This document shows, piece after piece, positions 1-8,739 of a stretch of 64,000 nt of DNA. The translations under genes and the position numbers were made by a program. Each line of letters begins with the position of its first letter. The first letter of the stretch is position 1. Under the pieces are notes generated by a model. The model had not been told where the DNA came from and did no database searches. It saw only the letters and a list, made by a program, of their open reading frames with translations. The DNA is taken from assembly GCF_025567525.1 (NCBI RefSeq), contig NZ_JAOQJY010000017.1:22758-86757 (forward strand), written 5' to 3'. Origin of the DNA: Gallintestinimicrobium propionicum (lineage in GTDB: Bacteria; Bacillota; Clostridia; Lachnospirales; Lachnospiraceae).

Positions 1-1
1 A

Positions 2-973
2 GTAGATTTAACCGGTGGACAGGAAATTGAAGGTGCAAAAATGCAGATTTTAGATCAGGACGGAAAGGTGGTAGAAGAGTGGGTATCTAAGAAAGAACCC
101 CATGTAGTCTATGCACTGGAACCAGGAGAATATGTACTGCATGAAGAGCAAGCGCCTACGGAACAGGGATATGTCCGGGCAGAAGATGTGAAATTTGTTG
201 TGGAAGAAACAGGGGACATACAAAAAGTGAAAATGGAGGACGACCATACCAAAGTTTCAATTTCCAAAACAGATATTACAGATGGAAAAGAAATTGAGGG
301 AGCGAAGCTGCAGATTCTGGATCAGGACGGGGAAGTGGTAGAGTCCTGGACCACAGGAGAGGAACACCTGATTGAGTACCTTCCGATAGGTACTTATACT
401 CTGCATGAAGAAGCGGCAGTTGACGGATATATTGTGGCCAATGACGTGGAGTTTACAGTAGAAGAAACGGGAGAAATCCAGAAAGTAAAGATGGAAGATG
501 AGCGTGCTATGGGACAACTGGTTATCGTAAAAACGGATGCAGACAGCAAAGCGGCTCTGGAAGGAGTAGAATTTGTTCTGCTGGAAAAGGAAACCGGAAA
601 AGAAGTAGGACGTTTGAAGACTGGAAAAGATGGAAAAGCAGTTTCAGAACTACTTCCAATTGGAACTTATGAAAATGGTGTTTTCAAAGAACCGATCACC
701 TATGTGCTGAAAGAAACTGCCACCTTAAAGGGATATGAGAAGACGGAAGAAGAGTGGGAAATCGTATTTACCTATCAGAATGATAAAACACCAGTCATTG
801 AAGTGGTAAAAGAGATCCAGAATAAAAAAATACCAGAAACACCAGGTACCGTAAAACCAGGACCAAAAACGGGTGATGATACAAACTGGTTCCTGCCTTT
901 GCTGGCTCTTGGTGTAAGTGCAGGTATGGTAGCAGGCCTACTTTATTACAGAAAAAGACATAAAAAGGCATAG
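2..973 (+). CDS. Cna-B repeat surface protein, sortase-anchored (5' truncated)
   Basis: C-terminal 323 residues of a cell-wall-anchored protein; the reading frame is already open at base 2, so the start lies outside the window. It holds at least two consecutive SpaA/Cna-B-like beta-sandwich repeats of about 80 residues, each with an EIEGAK..ILDQDG...V strand pair and a GTY/GEY-LHEE turn. A third, more divergent Cna-B domain begins at GQLVIVKTDADS. Such repeats form stalks and often carry Lys-Asn isopeptide bonds. The end has a proline-rich linker, a PKTGD sortase motif (a variant of LPxTG), a hydrophobic segment and a basic RKRHKK tail. It probably acts as an adhesin in mating contacts or host binding. 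Tandem repeat units are nearly identical, suggesting recent duplication. Confidence 0.85.
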   Translation, partial: VDLTGGQEIEGAKMQILDQDGKVVEEWVSKKEPHVVYALEPGEYVLHEEQAPTEQGYVRAEDVKFVVEETGDIQKVKMEDDHTKVSISKTDITDGKEIEGAKLQILDQDGEVVESWTTGEEHLIEYLPIGTYTLHEEAAVDGYIVANDVEFTVEETGEIQKVKMEDERAMGQLVIVKTDADSKAALEGVEFVLLEKETGKEVGRLKTGKDGKAVSELLPIGTYENGVFKEPITYVLKETATLKGYEKTEEEWEIVFTYQNDKTPVIEVVKEIQNKKIPETPGTVKPGPKTGDDTNWFLPLLALGVSAGMVAGLLYYRKRHKKA

Positions 974-1049
974 AAAATAAAAATCAGTTTTTAAACTTGG
1001 GAAAGGGCGGCTGCGGCTGTCCTTTCTTTGGCAATATGAGGTGAGAAGC

Positions 1050-1358
1050 ATGGAAGAGAAAAAAAGAATACGGTTTATTGACAGCCATTATCATACCCTG
1101 TTCAGCATAGCAGACGGGGACTCCATAGAGATTGTATATCCAGATGGAAAAAGGGAAGAACGGGTTTGTACCTATATTGATGAATACCACACACAGGTAG
1201 GGGCAAGGGTGTTCCATATTTGTGAATTTGCAGAAATCATGGAAGCAAATGGAAAATCATATTGCCCGGCAGAATGCAAGGAAAAGGAAGAAAGAAAAGA
1301 GGCAGTCAAAGGGGAGAAGAAAACCGGAACTATCCGTATGGAAAGGAGCAGGCGTTGA
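1050..1358 (+). CDS. LPD28-like small ICE protein
   Basis: 102-residue protein with the pattern KRIRFIDSHYHTLFSIADGD...YIDEYHTQVGARVFHICEFAEIMEANG. I recognise this from LPD28-type (large polyvalent protein associated) domains encoded by conjugative elements; the function is unknown. The C-terminus is a charged Lys/Glu tail. I chose ATG 1050 rather than an in-frame GTG at 1041 because GAGGTGAG lies a few bases upstream of the ATG. Its stop overlaps the TTG start of the next gene (TTGA), so the two are probably translationally coupled. Confidence 0.65.
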   Translation: MEEKKRIRFIDSHYHTLFSIADGDSIEIVYPDGKREERVCTYIDEYHTQVGARVFHICEFAEIMEANGKSYCPAECKEKEERKEAVKGEKKTGTIRMERSRR

Positions 1359-2479
1359 GGATAGGGATTATAGATGCAGATCTTTTATACCGGAAAAGAC
1401 ACCGGTTTCCTAACTTGGCATGTATGAAACTTTCCGCTTATTGGAAGGAGCAGGGATTTGAAACAGAGCTTCTTTTGGATTACAGCCAGGCAGGGGAATA
1501 TGACCGGCTCTATGTATCAAAAGTGTTTACGGATACCTTTGTGCCGGAACATATTTTGACGAGGGAAACAACCGTTTATGGAGGGACTGGATTTTTTTAC
1601 GATAAAGCACCGGTACTTCCAGAAGCGATTGAACACCATACACCGGACTATCATTTGTATGACCAGATGGTAAAAGAACATAGCGAAGGAGAGAAAAAGA
1701 AGAAAGAGTTCCAATTTTATACGGAGTATTCCATTGGTTTCCTCACCAGGGGGTGTTTTCGGAAGTGCAGTTTCTGTGTAAACAAAAACAGCACCGGTGC
1801 AGCACCAGCAAGCCCATTGGAAGAATTTTATGACCCGTCCAGAAAGAAGTTATGCTTTTTGGACGATAACTTTTTTGCCTGTGCAGGGTGGGAAAAAATC
1901 TTTTCCAGTGTCCTGGAAACAGGCAGGCGGTTTCAATTCCGGCAGGGGCTGGATCTGAGGATTATGCAGAAAAGGCAGATGGAACTTCTGGCATCTGGAA
2001 AATTGGATAATGGTATGATTTTTGCCTTTGACCATATCAAAGATCAGGAACTTATTGTAAGAAAATTGGAACTTTTGCGGGAAGTGATCCCAGTTTCTTA
2101 CCAGAAAATTAAGCTGTATGTACTGTGCGGTTATGACTGGGAAGGGACCTGGAAAGCAGATTTTTGGGCAAAGGATATTCGGGACGTTTTCATACGGATT
2201 GAGATTTTGATGCGGTATAAGTGCCTGGCTTATCTGATGCGCTATGCAGCATGGGAACAGGCACCGGAGGTTTATAAGGGAATGTATATCAACCTAAGTC
2301 GTTGGTGTAACCAGCCGGCCCAGTATTCGAAAAAGAGCCTACGGGAATTTTGTACCGGACAGGGAGAGTATAGTTCCTGTTTCCGCTACCTGACTGCTTT
2401 TGAAGCTCTGCACCCGGAAATGGCACATTATCTGGATATGAAATATGAAGAGGTGCAGTATGGGAAAATTTACGGCTGA
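1355..2479 (+). CDS. Radical SAM protein of the ICE backbone
   Basis: 374-residue protein. A CFRKCSFC motif (CxxxCxxC, the 4Fe-4S/SAM site) lies near residue 130, preceded by an IGFLTRG strand, and LCFLDDNFF follows in the barrel. The N-terminal 100 residues (GIIDADLLYRKRHRFPNLA) look like a B12-binding-like Rossmann fold without its His motif. TTG 1355 is chosen because it has AAGGAG at the right distance and overlaps the upstream stop. Substrate is unknown. Proteins of this type recur next to primase-like genes in Tn1549-like elements, so a nucleic-acid or element-maintenance role is more likely than peptide maturation. It is not part of either peptide cluster further on. Confidence 0.7.
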   Translation: MRIGIIDADLLYRKRHRFPNLACMKLSAYWKEQGFETELLLDYSQAGEYDRLYVSKVFTDTFVPEHILTRETTVYGGTGFFYDKAPVLPEAIEHHTPDYHLYDQMVKEHSEGEKKKKEFQFYTEYSIGFLTRGCFRKCSFCVNKNSTGAAPASPLEEFYDPSRKKLCFLDDNFFACAGWEKIFSSVLETGRRFQFRQGLDLRIMQKRQMELLASGKLDNGMIFAFDHIKDQELIVRKLELLREVIPVSYQKIKLYVLCGYDWEGTWKADFWAKDIRDVFIRIEILMRYKCLAYLMRYAAWEQAPEVYKGMYINLSRWCNQPAQYSKKSLREFCTGQGEYSSCFRYLTAFEALHPEMAHYLDMKYEEVQYGKIYG

Positions 2480-3521
2480 AGAAATTCAGATTGCAAAGGC
2501 AGTGGATTTAGTGGATTTGGCGGAGCAGATAGGGATTCCATTGAAAAGGAAAGGCAGGTTCTATCAGGCAGTGGGTATGGACTCTGTGATGATCTTCAAC
2601 CGGTCTTCCTGGTGCCGGTTTAGCCAAGGGGTAGGTGGCAGCACCATTGACTTTCTGGAATATTTCAGAAACATGGATTTTGTGGAGGCAGTCAAATATC
2701 TGCTGGAGTTTGCCGGATATATCCGTACTGAAACCATGCAAAAATTTCAACCGGAAAGACAGACTGAAAAAATAGAAGAAACAAAACAGAGAAAAGACAT
2801 ACCGAAAGAACCTTTTGTACTTCCTTCAAAATCAGAAACCAGCCGCCGGTTATATGGCTATCTGATAAAACAGCGGAAGCTGTCAAAGCAGATGATTGAT
2901 TTTTGGGTAAAAAAGGGGATTTTGTATGAGAGCGGAACGTACCATAACCTGGTTTTTGTGGGAAAAGATACGGAAGGTATCCCACGTTTTGCCAGCCAGA
3001 GGGGAACCCTGGATAAATATGGAAAACCCTTTAAAGGAGATGTTACGGGGAATGACAAAACTTATGGGGTTAATCTGGTAGACCAAAACAGTGATACGCT
3101 CTATGTATATGAGGCGGCCATTGATGCCATGTCCGATATGGAACTGCGGGAAGACTATCAGAACAATATCCTGGTACTTGGAATGCTTTCCGATGGTCCT
3201 TTGGAAAAGTTCTTAAAAGATTATCCTCATATCAGGAAGATACAGTTCTGTTTGGATAATGACCTGCCGGGAAGACAAGCGGCAAAAAAATTGGCAAGAA
3301 AATATACCCTTATGGAGTATGAGGTTTTTGTACGTCTTCCACCTATGGGAAAAGACTATAATGCTTTTTTGCAGTATAAAAAGGAAAACCAAGAGCTTTC
3401 CAGCCTGGTAGAAAAGGAAAGGCCGCTTCTTACTGAAACAAAAGGGACAAACATACAAAAGATAGAAAAAATGGTAGGACACAGGAACATAGTACCATAC
3501 CAGATAGCACAGGCAAGATAG
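2460..3521 (+). CDS. DUF3991/Toprim primase-like protein
   Basis: 353 residues. The N-terminal part (WCRFSQGVGGSTIDFLEYF) resembles the zinc-finger-derived DUF3991 domain related to DnaG CHC2 fingers, but with most metal-binding Cys lost. The C-terminal half is a Toprim domain with its acidic residues visible in LYVYEAAIDAMS and FCLDNDLPGRQAAKKLA. In related elements this protein is annotated as a primase-like factor for replication or strand synthesis after transfer. ATG 2460 is used because AGAGGTG stands just before it; the upstream in-frame ATG 2445 has no site. The gene overlaps the radical SAM gene by 20 bases, indicating one operon. Confidence 0.75.
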   Translation: MGKFTAEEIQIAKAVDLVDLAEQIGIPLKRKGRFYQAVGMDSVMIFNRSSWCRFSQGVGGSTIDFLEYFRNMDFVEAVKYLLEFAGYIRTETMQKFQPERQTEKIEETKQRKDIPKEPFVLPSKSETSRRLYGYLIKQRKLSKQMIDFWVKKGILYESGTYHNLVFVGKDTEGIPRFASQRGTLDKYGKPFKGDVTGNDKTYGVNLVDQNSDTLYVYEAAIDAMSDMELREDYQNNILVLGMLSDGPLEKFLKDYPHIRKIQFCLDNDLPGRQAAKKLARKYTLMEYEVFVRLPPMGKDYNAFLQYKKENQELSSLVEKERPLLTETKGTNIQKIEKMVGHRNIVPYQIAQAR

Positions 3522-3533
3522 GAGGGTATTCTT

Positions 3534-3758
3534 TTGGAAAATAGCTATGATGAGGAATGTTTCAAAAAATGGGAGATCGACGAATGCGAAGCGGAGATGG
3601 AAAAAGTAGTGCAGTGGATAGGAAAGAGGAAACTGCATGGACGTGTACGGGTTGCGTTTATCGAAGAGAGCTATGAGCGGCAGGGATACCGCATGGGGAT
3701 ACCCAAGCAGGCGTATGTGTCCAGGGTGCTGGCAAACATCAGGAAAGAAGAGCGGTGA
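3534..3758 (+). CDS. Small hypothetical ICE protein
   Basis: 74 residues, no family recognised. TTG start with GGAGGG seven bases upstream, 12 bases after the primase-like gene, so it belongs to the same operon. The sequence is charged with two predicted helices (DEECFKKWEIDECEAEMEKVVQWIG and the C-terminal AYVSRVLANIRKEER). No membrane segment or catalytic motif is visible. Confidence 0.55.
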   Translation: MENSYDEECFKKWEIDECEAEMEKVVQWIGKRKLHGRVRVAFIEESYERQGYRMGIPKQAYVSRVLANIRKEER

Positions 3759-4007
3759 GAAAGAAATAACCAATCCGAAAGTGGGGGTGTTAGGAAAGGA
3801 GGTGGTGCAGACCAACAGAATTTTTGACAGAAGGATAAACTCTGGATACGGGAAGGGGTGATTCTATGATTGTAAGGTAATGCCAGATGGATATTTCGTT
3901 TGTAGCTGTGGATTTCTCATGAAGACTATAAAAAATTTAGGAGACAGGAGGAAATAAGTGAGTAATCCTAGGTAAAATGTGTAGCTACACCTCATGAAAT
4001 ATGAGGA
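3759..4007 (+). promoter_or_regulatory. Intergenic leader with two palindromes before the methyltransferase
   Basis: 249 bases without a convincing gene. A 25-codon ORF (3880-3957, MPDGYFVCSCGFLMKTIKNL start) is possible but weakly supported. Just before the methyltransferase start there are two adjacent inverted repeats: GTGTAGCTACAC (about 3979-3990) and CCTCAT...ATGAGG, whose right arm contains the only GAGG near the ATG. These could be an operator or a hairpin that hides the ribosome-binding site. Confidence 0.35.
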
Positions 4008-5531
4008 ATGAAATATAGTTTGGTGAATTTTTGTGAGTTTGATAAATATGCAGCAAAGAGTTATTGTGCGATTCATGGTACAAGTGAAACATTGAATCTG
4101 GGAGATATTACAAAAGTGGACGAAAGGGAGATTGAACCGTTTAACATGATTTGTGGCGGAAGCCCCTGTCAGGATTTTTCCCTGGCAGGCAAGCAGGCAG
4201 GCGCAGTTTGGAAATGCCGAAGCTGCGGGTATGAGTATAACCCTCTGCAGGTACATTATTCCAAAAGGGACGCCTGCGGCATGTGTGGTTCCCATGATAT
4301 TGATAAAACACGTTCTTCCCTTCTGGTGGAGTGGCTCCGTATGATACGGGGTGTCAAACCAATATGGGGAATTTATGAAAATGTAAAAAATATTGTAGGA
4401 AAAAAATTCCGGGATACCACATTCCGGTTGTTTGAAGAAGAACTGCATGAATACGGATACCACACCTATTGGAGTGTTCTTAATGCAAAGCATTACGGAA
4501 TACCCCAGAACAGGGAACGGGTATATCTGATTTTGATACAGAAGGAAATGGATAATGGAACATTCCAGTTTCCAGAACCGCTGGAGTCCTTCCAGTGCCT
4601 TATGGATATTCTGGAGGATACGGTAGAGGAAAGATACTACTTATCCCAGGAAAAAGTACGCCGCTTGATTGAAGATATGGAAGAGAGAAAAGCGCTTTTG
4701 TTTGAGCCGGACGAAAAAAGCCTGAAGGCTTTTCGGGAAAACCGGGTAAAACGGGCCGGAAATATCAAAGGGGTGTTTGAACAGACTGGACGGGTTTATC
4801 TGCCAGACGGGTGCTGCCCTACGGTAACTGCCTGTGGTGGTGGCGGACATCAGCCCAAAATTCTTCAAGTGGGAGATATTCATACCGGCTATGGTTCAAG
4901 CGGGGTTATTTATTCCCCTTTAGGAAGCAGCGGTGCGGTTTTAGCAGGGCATGACCAGCCAAAGATTGTAGAAAAATGTCCAGGAGCAATCCGGGGCAGG
5001 TATGACCCGGAAGGCCGGATTGTGCAGACTTTGGAACTGGGAGAAAAAGAAGTCTGCCATACCCTTACTTCTGTACAAAAAGATAATATCATTCTGGTAC
5101 GTCAAAAGACACAGAAAGGTTATGAGGAATGTTTGGAAAATGGTGTTGTAAATCTTAGTTATCCGTCTGTGGAAAAACGGGGAAGGGTACAGGAGCATGG
5201 GGAACTCTGCCCTACGCTTACGACATCAAATGGGATACACCGTTTAGAGTCTTTGATCCGTATCCGGAGGCTGACACCTTTAGAATGCTTCCGGCTTATG
5301 GGCTTTTCCGATGCGGATTTTTGGAAAGCAAAAGAAGCAGGCATAAGCAACAGCCAGCTTTACAAACAGGCAGGAAATTCCATTGTTGTTGATGTGCTGT
5401 ACTATATTTTTCTGGAACTATACAAAGCCATGCCATATCTGTTTGAGGATATTCGGCTTTCTTCCTTTTTCAGTGGGATTGGAGCTTTTGAAAAGGCATT
5501 GGAGCGTTTGGAAGAACAGGTAAACCAATAA
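4008..5531 (+). CDS. DNA (cytosine-5) methyltransferase, circularly permuted
   Basis: 507 residues of a C5 methyltransferase. Motif IV is GGSPCQDFSLAG with the catalytic Cys. Motifs VI (ENVKN) and VIII (YGIPQNRERVYLI) follow, then a long target-recognition region, then motifs IX and X (RRLTPLECFRLMGF, QLYKQAGNSIVVDVL). Unusually, the SAM-binding motif I is not N-terminal. The protein begins at YSLVNFCEFDKYAAKSY (motif II region) and motif I (FFSGIGAFEKALERL) is found in the last 25 residues. This is a circular permutation. A four-Cys zinc-knuckle-like insert (CRSCGY...CGMCGS) lies after motif IV. No good ribosome-binding site precedes the ATG. Likely role: protection of element DNA from host restriction. 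Confidence 0.8.
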   Translation: MKYSLVNFCEFDKYAAKSYCAIHGTSETLNLGDITKVDEREIEPFNMICGGSPCQDFSLAGKQAGAVWKCRSCGYEYNPLQVHYSKRDACGMCGSHDIDKTRSSLLVEWLRMIRGVKPIWGIYENVKNIVGKKFRDTTFRLFEEELHEYGYHTYWSVLNAKHYGIPQNRERVYLILIQKEMDNGTFQFPEPLESFQCLMDILEDTVEERYYLSQEKVRRLIEDMEERKALLFEPDEKSLKAFRENRVKRAGNIKGVFEQTGRVYLPDGCCPTVTACGGGGHQPKILQVGDIHTGYGSSGVIYSPLGSSGAVLAGHDQPKIVEKCPGAIRGRYDPEGRIVQTLELGEKEVCHTLTSVQKDNIILVRQKTQKGYEECLENGVVNLSYPSVEKRGRVQEHGELCPTLTTSNGIHRLESLIRIRRLTPLECFRLMGFSDADFWKAKEAGISNSQLYKQAGNSIVVDVLYYIFLELYKAMPYLFEDIRLSSFFSGIGAFEKALERLEEQVNQ

Positions 5532-5639
5532 TTTCATAAGAGAAACCCAAAGCGGCAAATGGTCCATAGAGAGTCTTCCCATACTTGTTGGAAAGAGAGA
5601 AATTGCGGAAGAAGAAGCAGCCAGCAGGGAGTCTGTGCA

Positions 5640-6000
5640 AAAGCGTTGATAGCAGAATGGAAGAACTGCTGCCACATCAGACACAGGAGGCTGGCAGATT
5701 TGCTAACAGAACTGGGGTTTTGTTAGCAGAAATAGAAGTAGGAAGTGGAAAAACCGATAGCAGATGTTTGGAACTGCTATCGGTTTTTCCCTATATGGAA
5801 CGCAGGTCTGCTATCAGTATCTGCGTTTTGCTATCTATGTTATCCGGGGTATTAGGGGGTGCCCCCTAACAAGATGGGATTTTGTACGGTAAAATCCGTA
5901 TCTTGCAGAGGACTGGCATAGCCAGTCCGGACGCCGGGAAGTTATACGGTGACCGATAGCAGGTCTTAGGAGTTGACTGCAGATAGCGTTGGAGTAGAAA
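5640..6000. other. Candidate origin of transfer (oriT) region
   Basis: About 500 bases without genes, directly upstream of mobC and the relaxase gene, the usual place for oriT. The core GATAGC (or its complement GCTATC) recurs about seven times between 5648 and 5975. A perfect 17-bp inverted repeat (5747-5763/5774-5790, core CCGATAGCAG) can also act as a terminator for the upstream gene. Further repeats are TGCTAACA/TGTTAGCA (5701-5728), the near-palindrome TTAGGGGGTGCCCCCTAA (5852-5869) and an imperfect hairpin at 5871-5904 (AAGATGGGATTTT.../...AAAATCCGTATCTT). Inference from position and repeat structure; the nick site is not known. Confidence 0.6.
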
Positions 6001-6042
6001 TCGGTAGATGAAATATGTGATAAAGATAAGGAAAGGGGGAGC

Positions 6043-6366
6043 ATGAAAAAAGAAACAATGAAATGCAGAAAAGAAATCCGGCTGTACTCATGGGAGTTGG
6101 AAGAGTTACAAAAACAGGCAGAAAAGATGGGGCTTTCCGATTCCCAGTACCTTCGTATGCTGATTACCAACCGTCCCAGGGATTACCCGGAAATCCGTCA
6201 GGAACTGGAACGCATGAACCAGGAAATCAACCGGATTGGTGTAAACATCAACCAGATTACCCATAACAATAACAGCGCCCTTTATTCCAGGGAAGATAAA
6301 CACCGTCTGTATGTGTTTTTGAAGCAGATAAAAACACTGGTAAGCCAGGTGCAGGAAAGGCTGTAG
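6043..6366 (+). CDS. mobC: MobC-like relaxosome accessory protein
   Basis: 107-residue DNA-binding protein of the MobC/plasmid mobilization family. The N-terminal segment (KEIRLYSWELEELQKQAEKMGLSDSQYLRMLI) has ribbon-helix-helix character, followed by the family signature RQELERMNQEINRIGVNINQITHNNN. MobC proteins bind oriT and help the relaxase open the strands. AAAGGGGG precedes the ATG at proper distance. The gene ends four bases before the relaxase start, so the two are co-translated. The binding target is likely the repeats immediately upstream. Confidence 0.85.
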   Translation: MKKETMKCRKEIRLYSWELEELQKQAEKMGLSDSQYLRMLITNRPRDYPEIRQELERMNQEINRIGVNINQITHNNNSALYSREDKHRLYVFLKQIKTLVSQVQERL

Positions 6367-6369
6367 GTT

Positions 6370-7785
6370 ATGGCAATTACAAAGTGCCTGCACATGAAAC
6401 AGGCAAAAACGGGTTATCCGGCAAAACATCTGGCAAATGGTCTTCGCTATATTATGAACCCGGAGAAAACAGAACATGGCCGCTATGTCTGTGGACATAA
6501 CTGTATTCCTGAACAGGCATTATCCCAGATGGTAGATACCAAACGTCATTTTGGAAAGCTGGATAAAAGGCAGGGCTACCATTTCATTCTTTCATTTGAG
6601 GAAGATGAGGTTTCGGAAGAAGAAGCCTTCCAAATGGTAGGAGAGTTTGTGACAGAATTTCTTGGGAAGGATTTTGAAGCGGTTTATGCAGTCCATAATG
6701 ATACGGACCATATTCATGGGCACATTATTTTTAATTCAGTACGCTGTACTACGGGATATAAATACGATTATAGAAATGGGGATTGGGAAAACATTATCCA
6801 GCCTCTGACCAACCGGATATGCAGGGAGCATGGTTTATCTGTGCTGGATCTGGAAGAAGCCAAGGAAAAACGCAAACAAAAAGGACAGGAAGAAAAATCT
6901 CTTTCTGAACGGGACAGGCGGATCAGAAGAGATGTGGACCAGGCATTACAGGACGCAGGTTCTTATGAGGAATTTCTTGAAAATCTTTCCAGCATGGGAT
7001 ATGAGTTGCGGGGAAGAAAGCGCCTTTCTGTTCGGGAACCCGGAGCAGGAAGGGCAAGGCGGCTTGACCAGCTAGGGGAAGAATATACAGAGGAAAAGCT
7101 TCGGCAGCGTTTTGGACGCCTTCCAATCCCGGAAATGACCGGAGAGGAGATACCGGTAGAATGGACGTATGTGTTTATCCCATACCGGGAGCGGCATTTG
7201 ACCAGATACCAGAAGGAATGTTTTCTTCGCAGGTATCGGCAGGGGAAACCAATGGCAAACTCTAAAACCTGGAAATACAGGGCAGCAATCCATGAATTGA
7301 AAAAATTGCAGGAGGAATTTGATTTTCTGGCAGCTTATCGCATACAGGATAAGGCGCAGTTGAAAGCCATTTCTGATGCAACAAAGGAACAGCTTTGGGA
7401 AAACAGCAGGGCAAGAAAGCAGCTACGAAAAGAAATGGTTCCTTATGAGGAAATGCTTCTGCTTCTCAATAAGCTGCAGGAAAAACAGATGGAAGCAGAA
7501 CTTTATCAGGAAGGGTATCAGGAATTTTTTCAAGACCACCAGACATACCAAAACCTTCTTGGGCAGTTAAAAGAAATGGGATATTCCTTGTCTGATGCAG
7601 AACAGACAGACGCTTATTTCTTTGAGAAAGAGGAGCGTTTGCGGATCGAACGGAAAAAAATCTTAAAAGAAAAAAGGATTGCAGAGCGTCTGCGTGAAAA
7701 AGCAGAAGAAAAAGAAAAGTTGGAAGCACAGCAGAAGGAAAAGAATAGGAAACCGTCTGCGAGGGGCAGAGGAAAAGGAGGGTAA
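6370..7785 (+). CDS. MOBP-type relaxase
   Basis: 471 residues. The N-terminal nuclease domain shows the three relaxase motifs: a Tyr-containing segment near residue 30 (YPAKHLANGLRYIMN), a central GYHFILSF strand, and the metal-binding histidine motif HNDTDHIHGHIIFNSV. The C-terminal 250 residues are helical and very rich in Lys/Glu (coiled coil), typical for Tn1549-like relaxases. It should nick oriT, stay covalently bound to the 5' end and be handed to VirD4 for export. It sits between MobC and the coiled-coil protein that follows with no gap. Confidence 0.88.
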   Translation: MAITKCLHMKQAKTGYPAKHLANGLRYIMNPEKTEHGRYVCGHNCIPEQALSQMVDTKRHFGKLDKRQGYHFILSFEEDEVSEEEAFQMVGEFVTEFLGKDFEAVYAVHNDTDHIHGHIIFNSVRCTTGYKYDYRNGDWENIIQPLTNRICREHGLSVLDLEEAKEKRKQKGQEEKSLSERDRRIRRDVDQALQDAGSYEEFLENLSSMGYELRGRKRLSVREPGAGRARRLDQLGEEYTEEKLRQRFGRLPIPEMTGEEIPVEWTYVFIPYRERHLTRYQKECFLRRYRQGKPMANSKTWKYRAAIHELKKLQEEFDFLAAYRIQDKAQLKAISDATKEQLWENSRARKQLRKEMVPYEEMLLLLNKLQEKQMEAELYQEGYQEFFQDHQTYQNLLGQLKEMGYSLSDAEQTDAYFFEKEERLRIERKKILKEKRIAERLREKAEEKEKLEAQQKEKNRKPSARGRGKGG

Positions 7786-8739
7786 ATGACAGTAGAAGGA
7801 CAACGGTATCTGGAAGAATGCCGGAAAGTTTTAAAAGAAGAACAGATGGACGCAGTTTCTATGGGGCTGGATTTTGGTCTTCCTGTTTCAGATATTCAGA
7901 AAGTAGTTAAGAGCAACCAGGAAGCCCCGGTGATGAAAGCAATCATCATAGGGCTTATGGAAGGGATTGGGGAAATCGACTTTTTATGCGAAGGAAATTA
8001 TAACCAGTTCCAGGTACGGGAAATCGTAGAGGGCTTAAAAAACGGGCTGGATCTGGAAGAGGTGAAAACCTATGCCGGAAATGAACTGCCGGCCAGCCGT
8101 ATGCGGACCATGCGGATACAACTGGAAGAGTCAAAGGCAAAAAAAGAAGTTCCGAAAGATGAAGAAATGCGTTCTTATATGAAAAATCTTATGGGGATCA
8201 TGGAACAATCCATTCAGCAGTTCCGGGAAAGCAATGACCGTTTTACAGCCTTGTCCTCTCTGGTAAAGGAGCATGTTGTTGAAGAGAAAAACCAGGAGAT
8301 TAAAGACCTGTATGAGAACCTGCAATATAAAGATAAAAACATACAGGAATTAAAAGAAAAGCTGGCAAAGAAAGAGCAGGAAATTCAGGAGCTGAAAAAA
8401 GAAGCAGAAAAATACAGGGAAAAAACAGAAGCTGCTTCCAGGGAAACAAAAGTGGTATTGGAAGAAAAAAGCATACAAACAGCGGAAGGGCTGCAAAAAA
8501 GTAAGCGCCGGCTGCTTGGGATTGCCATGCTTGGAAAAAAAGTACCCAAAAGTGTTGTGGAGAAAATTCTGGAATATAACTTGTCCGCAGAACAGTTGGA
8601 AGAAATTCGCCAGTGTGTAGAAAGTGGGCTGGCAGATGCAGAAATTCTTCAGGTGATGGAGAACAGTCCTTCACCGGAGAGAATGAAAAAAATGCGGGAA
8701 ATTATCCTTTTGATGCGGAAACGGAAGGCGGGTGTGTAA
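7786..8739 (+). CDS. Coiled-coil mobilization protein with repeated helical module
   Basis: 317 residues, starting one base after the relaxase stop. No named family recognised. Three copies of a roughly 40-residue helical module can be aligned: near residues 20-60 (VSMGLDFGLPVSDIQKVV), 75-115 (IVEGLKNGLDLEEVKTYA) and 270-312 (LEEIRQCVESGLADAEILQV). A long coiled coil (about 150-245) separates the second from the third. The third copy closely resembles the last 45 residues of the VirD4 protein in this element. The protein may link relaxosome and coupling protein (inference). Confidence 0.65.
   Translation: MTVEGQRYLEECRKVLKEEQMDAVSMGLDFGLPVSDIQKVVKSNQEAPVMKAIIIGLMEGIGEIDFLCEGNYNQFQVREIVEGLKNGLDLEEVKTYAGNELPASRMRTMRIQLEESKAKKEVPKDEEMRSYMKNLMGIMEQSIQQFRESNDRFTALSSLVKEHVVEEKNQEIKDLYENLQYKDKNIQELKEKLAKKEQEIQELKKEAEKYREKTEAASRETKVVLEEKSIQTAEGLQKSKRRLLGIAMLGKKVPKSVVEKILEYNLSAEQLEEIRQCVESGLADAEILQVMENSPSPERMKKMREIILLMRKRKAGV

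Noticed and set aside
1355..2479. First radical SAM gene as part of a peptide cluster
   Set aside because: It lacks a SPASM region, has no precursor nearby and lies among primase-like backbone genes.
3637..3861. 74-residue ORF overlapping the small protein at 3534-3758
   Set aside because: No ribosome-binding site and composition of a shadow frame; the 3534 gene has GGAGGG and fits the operon.
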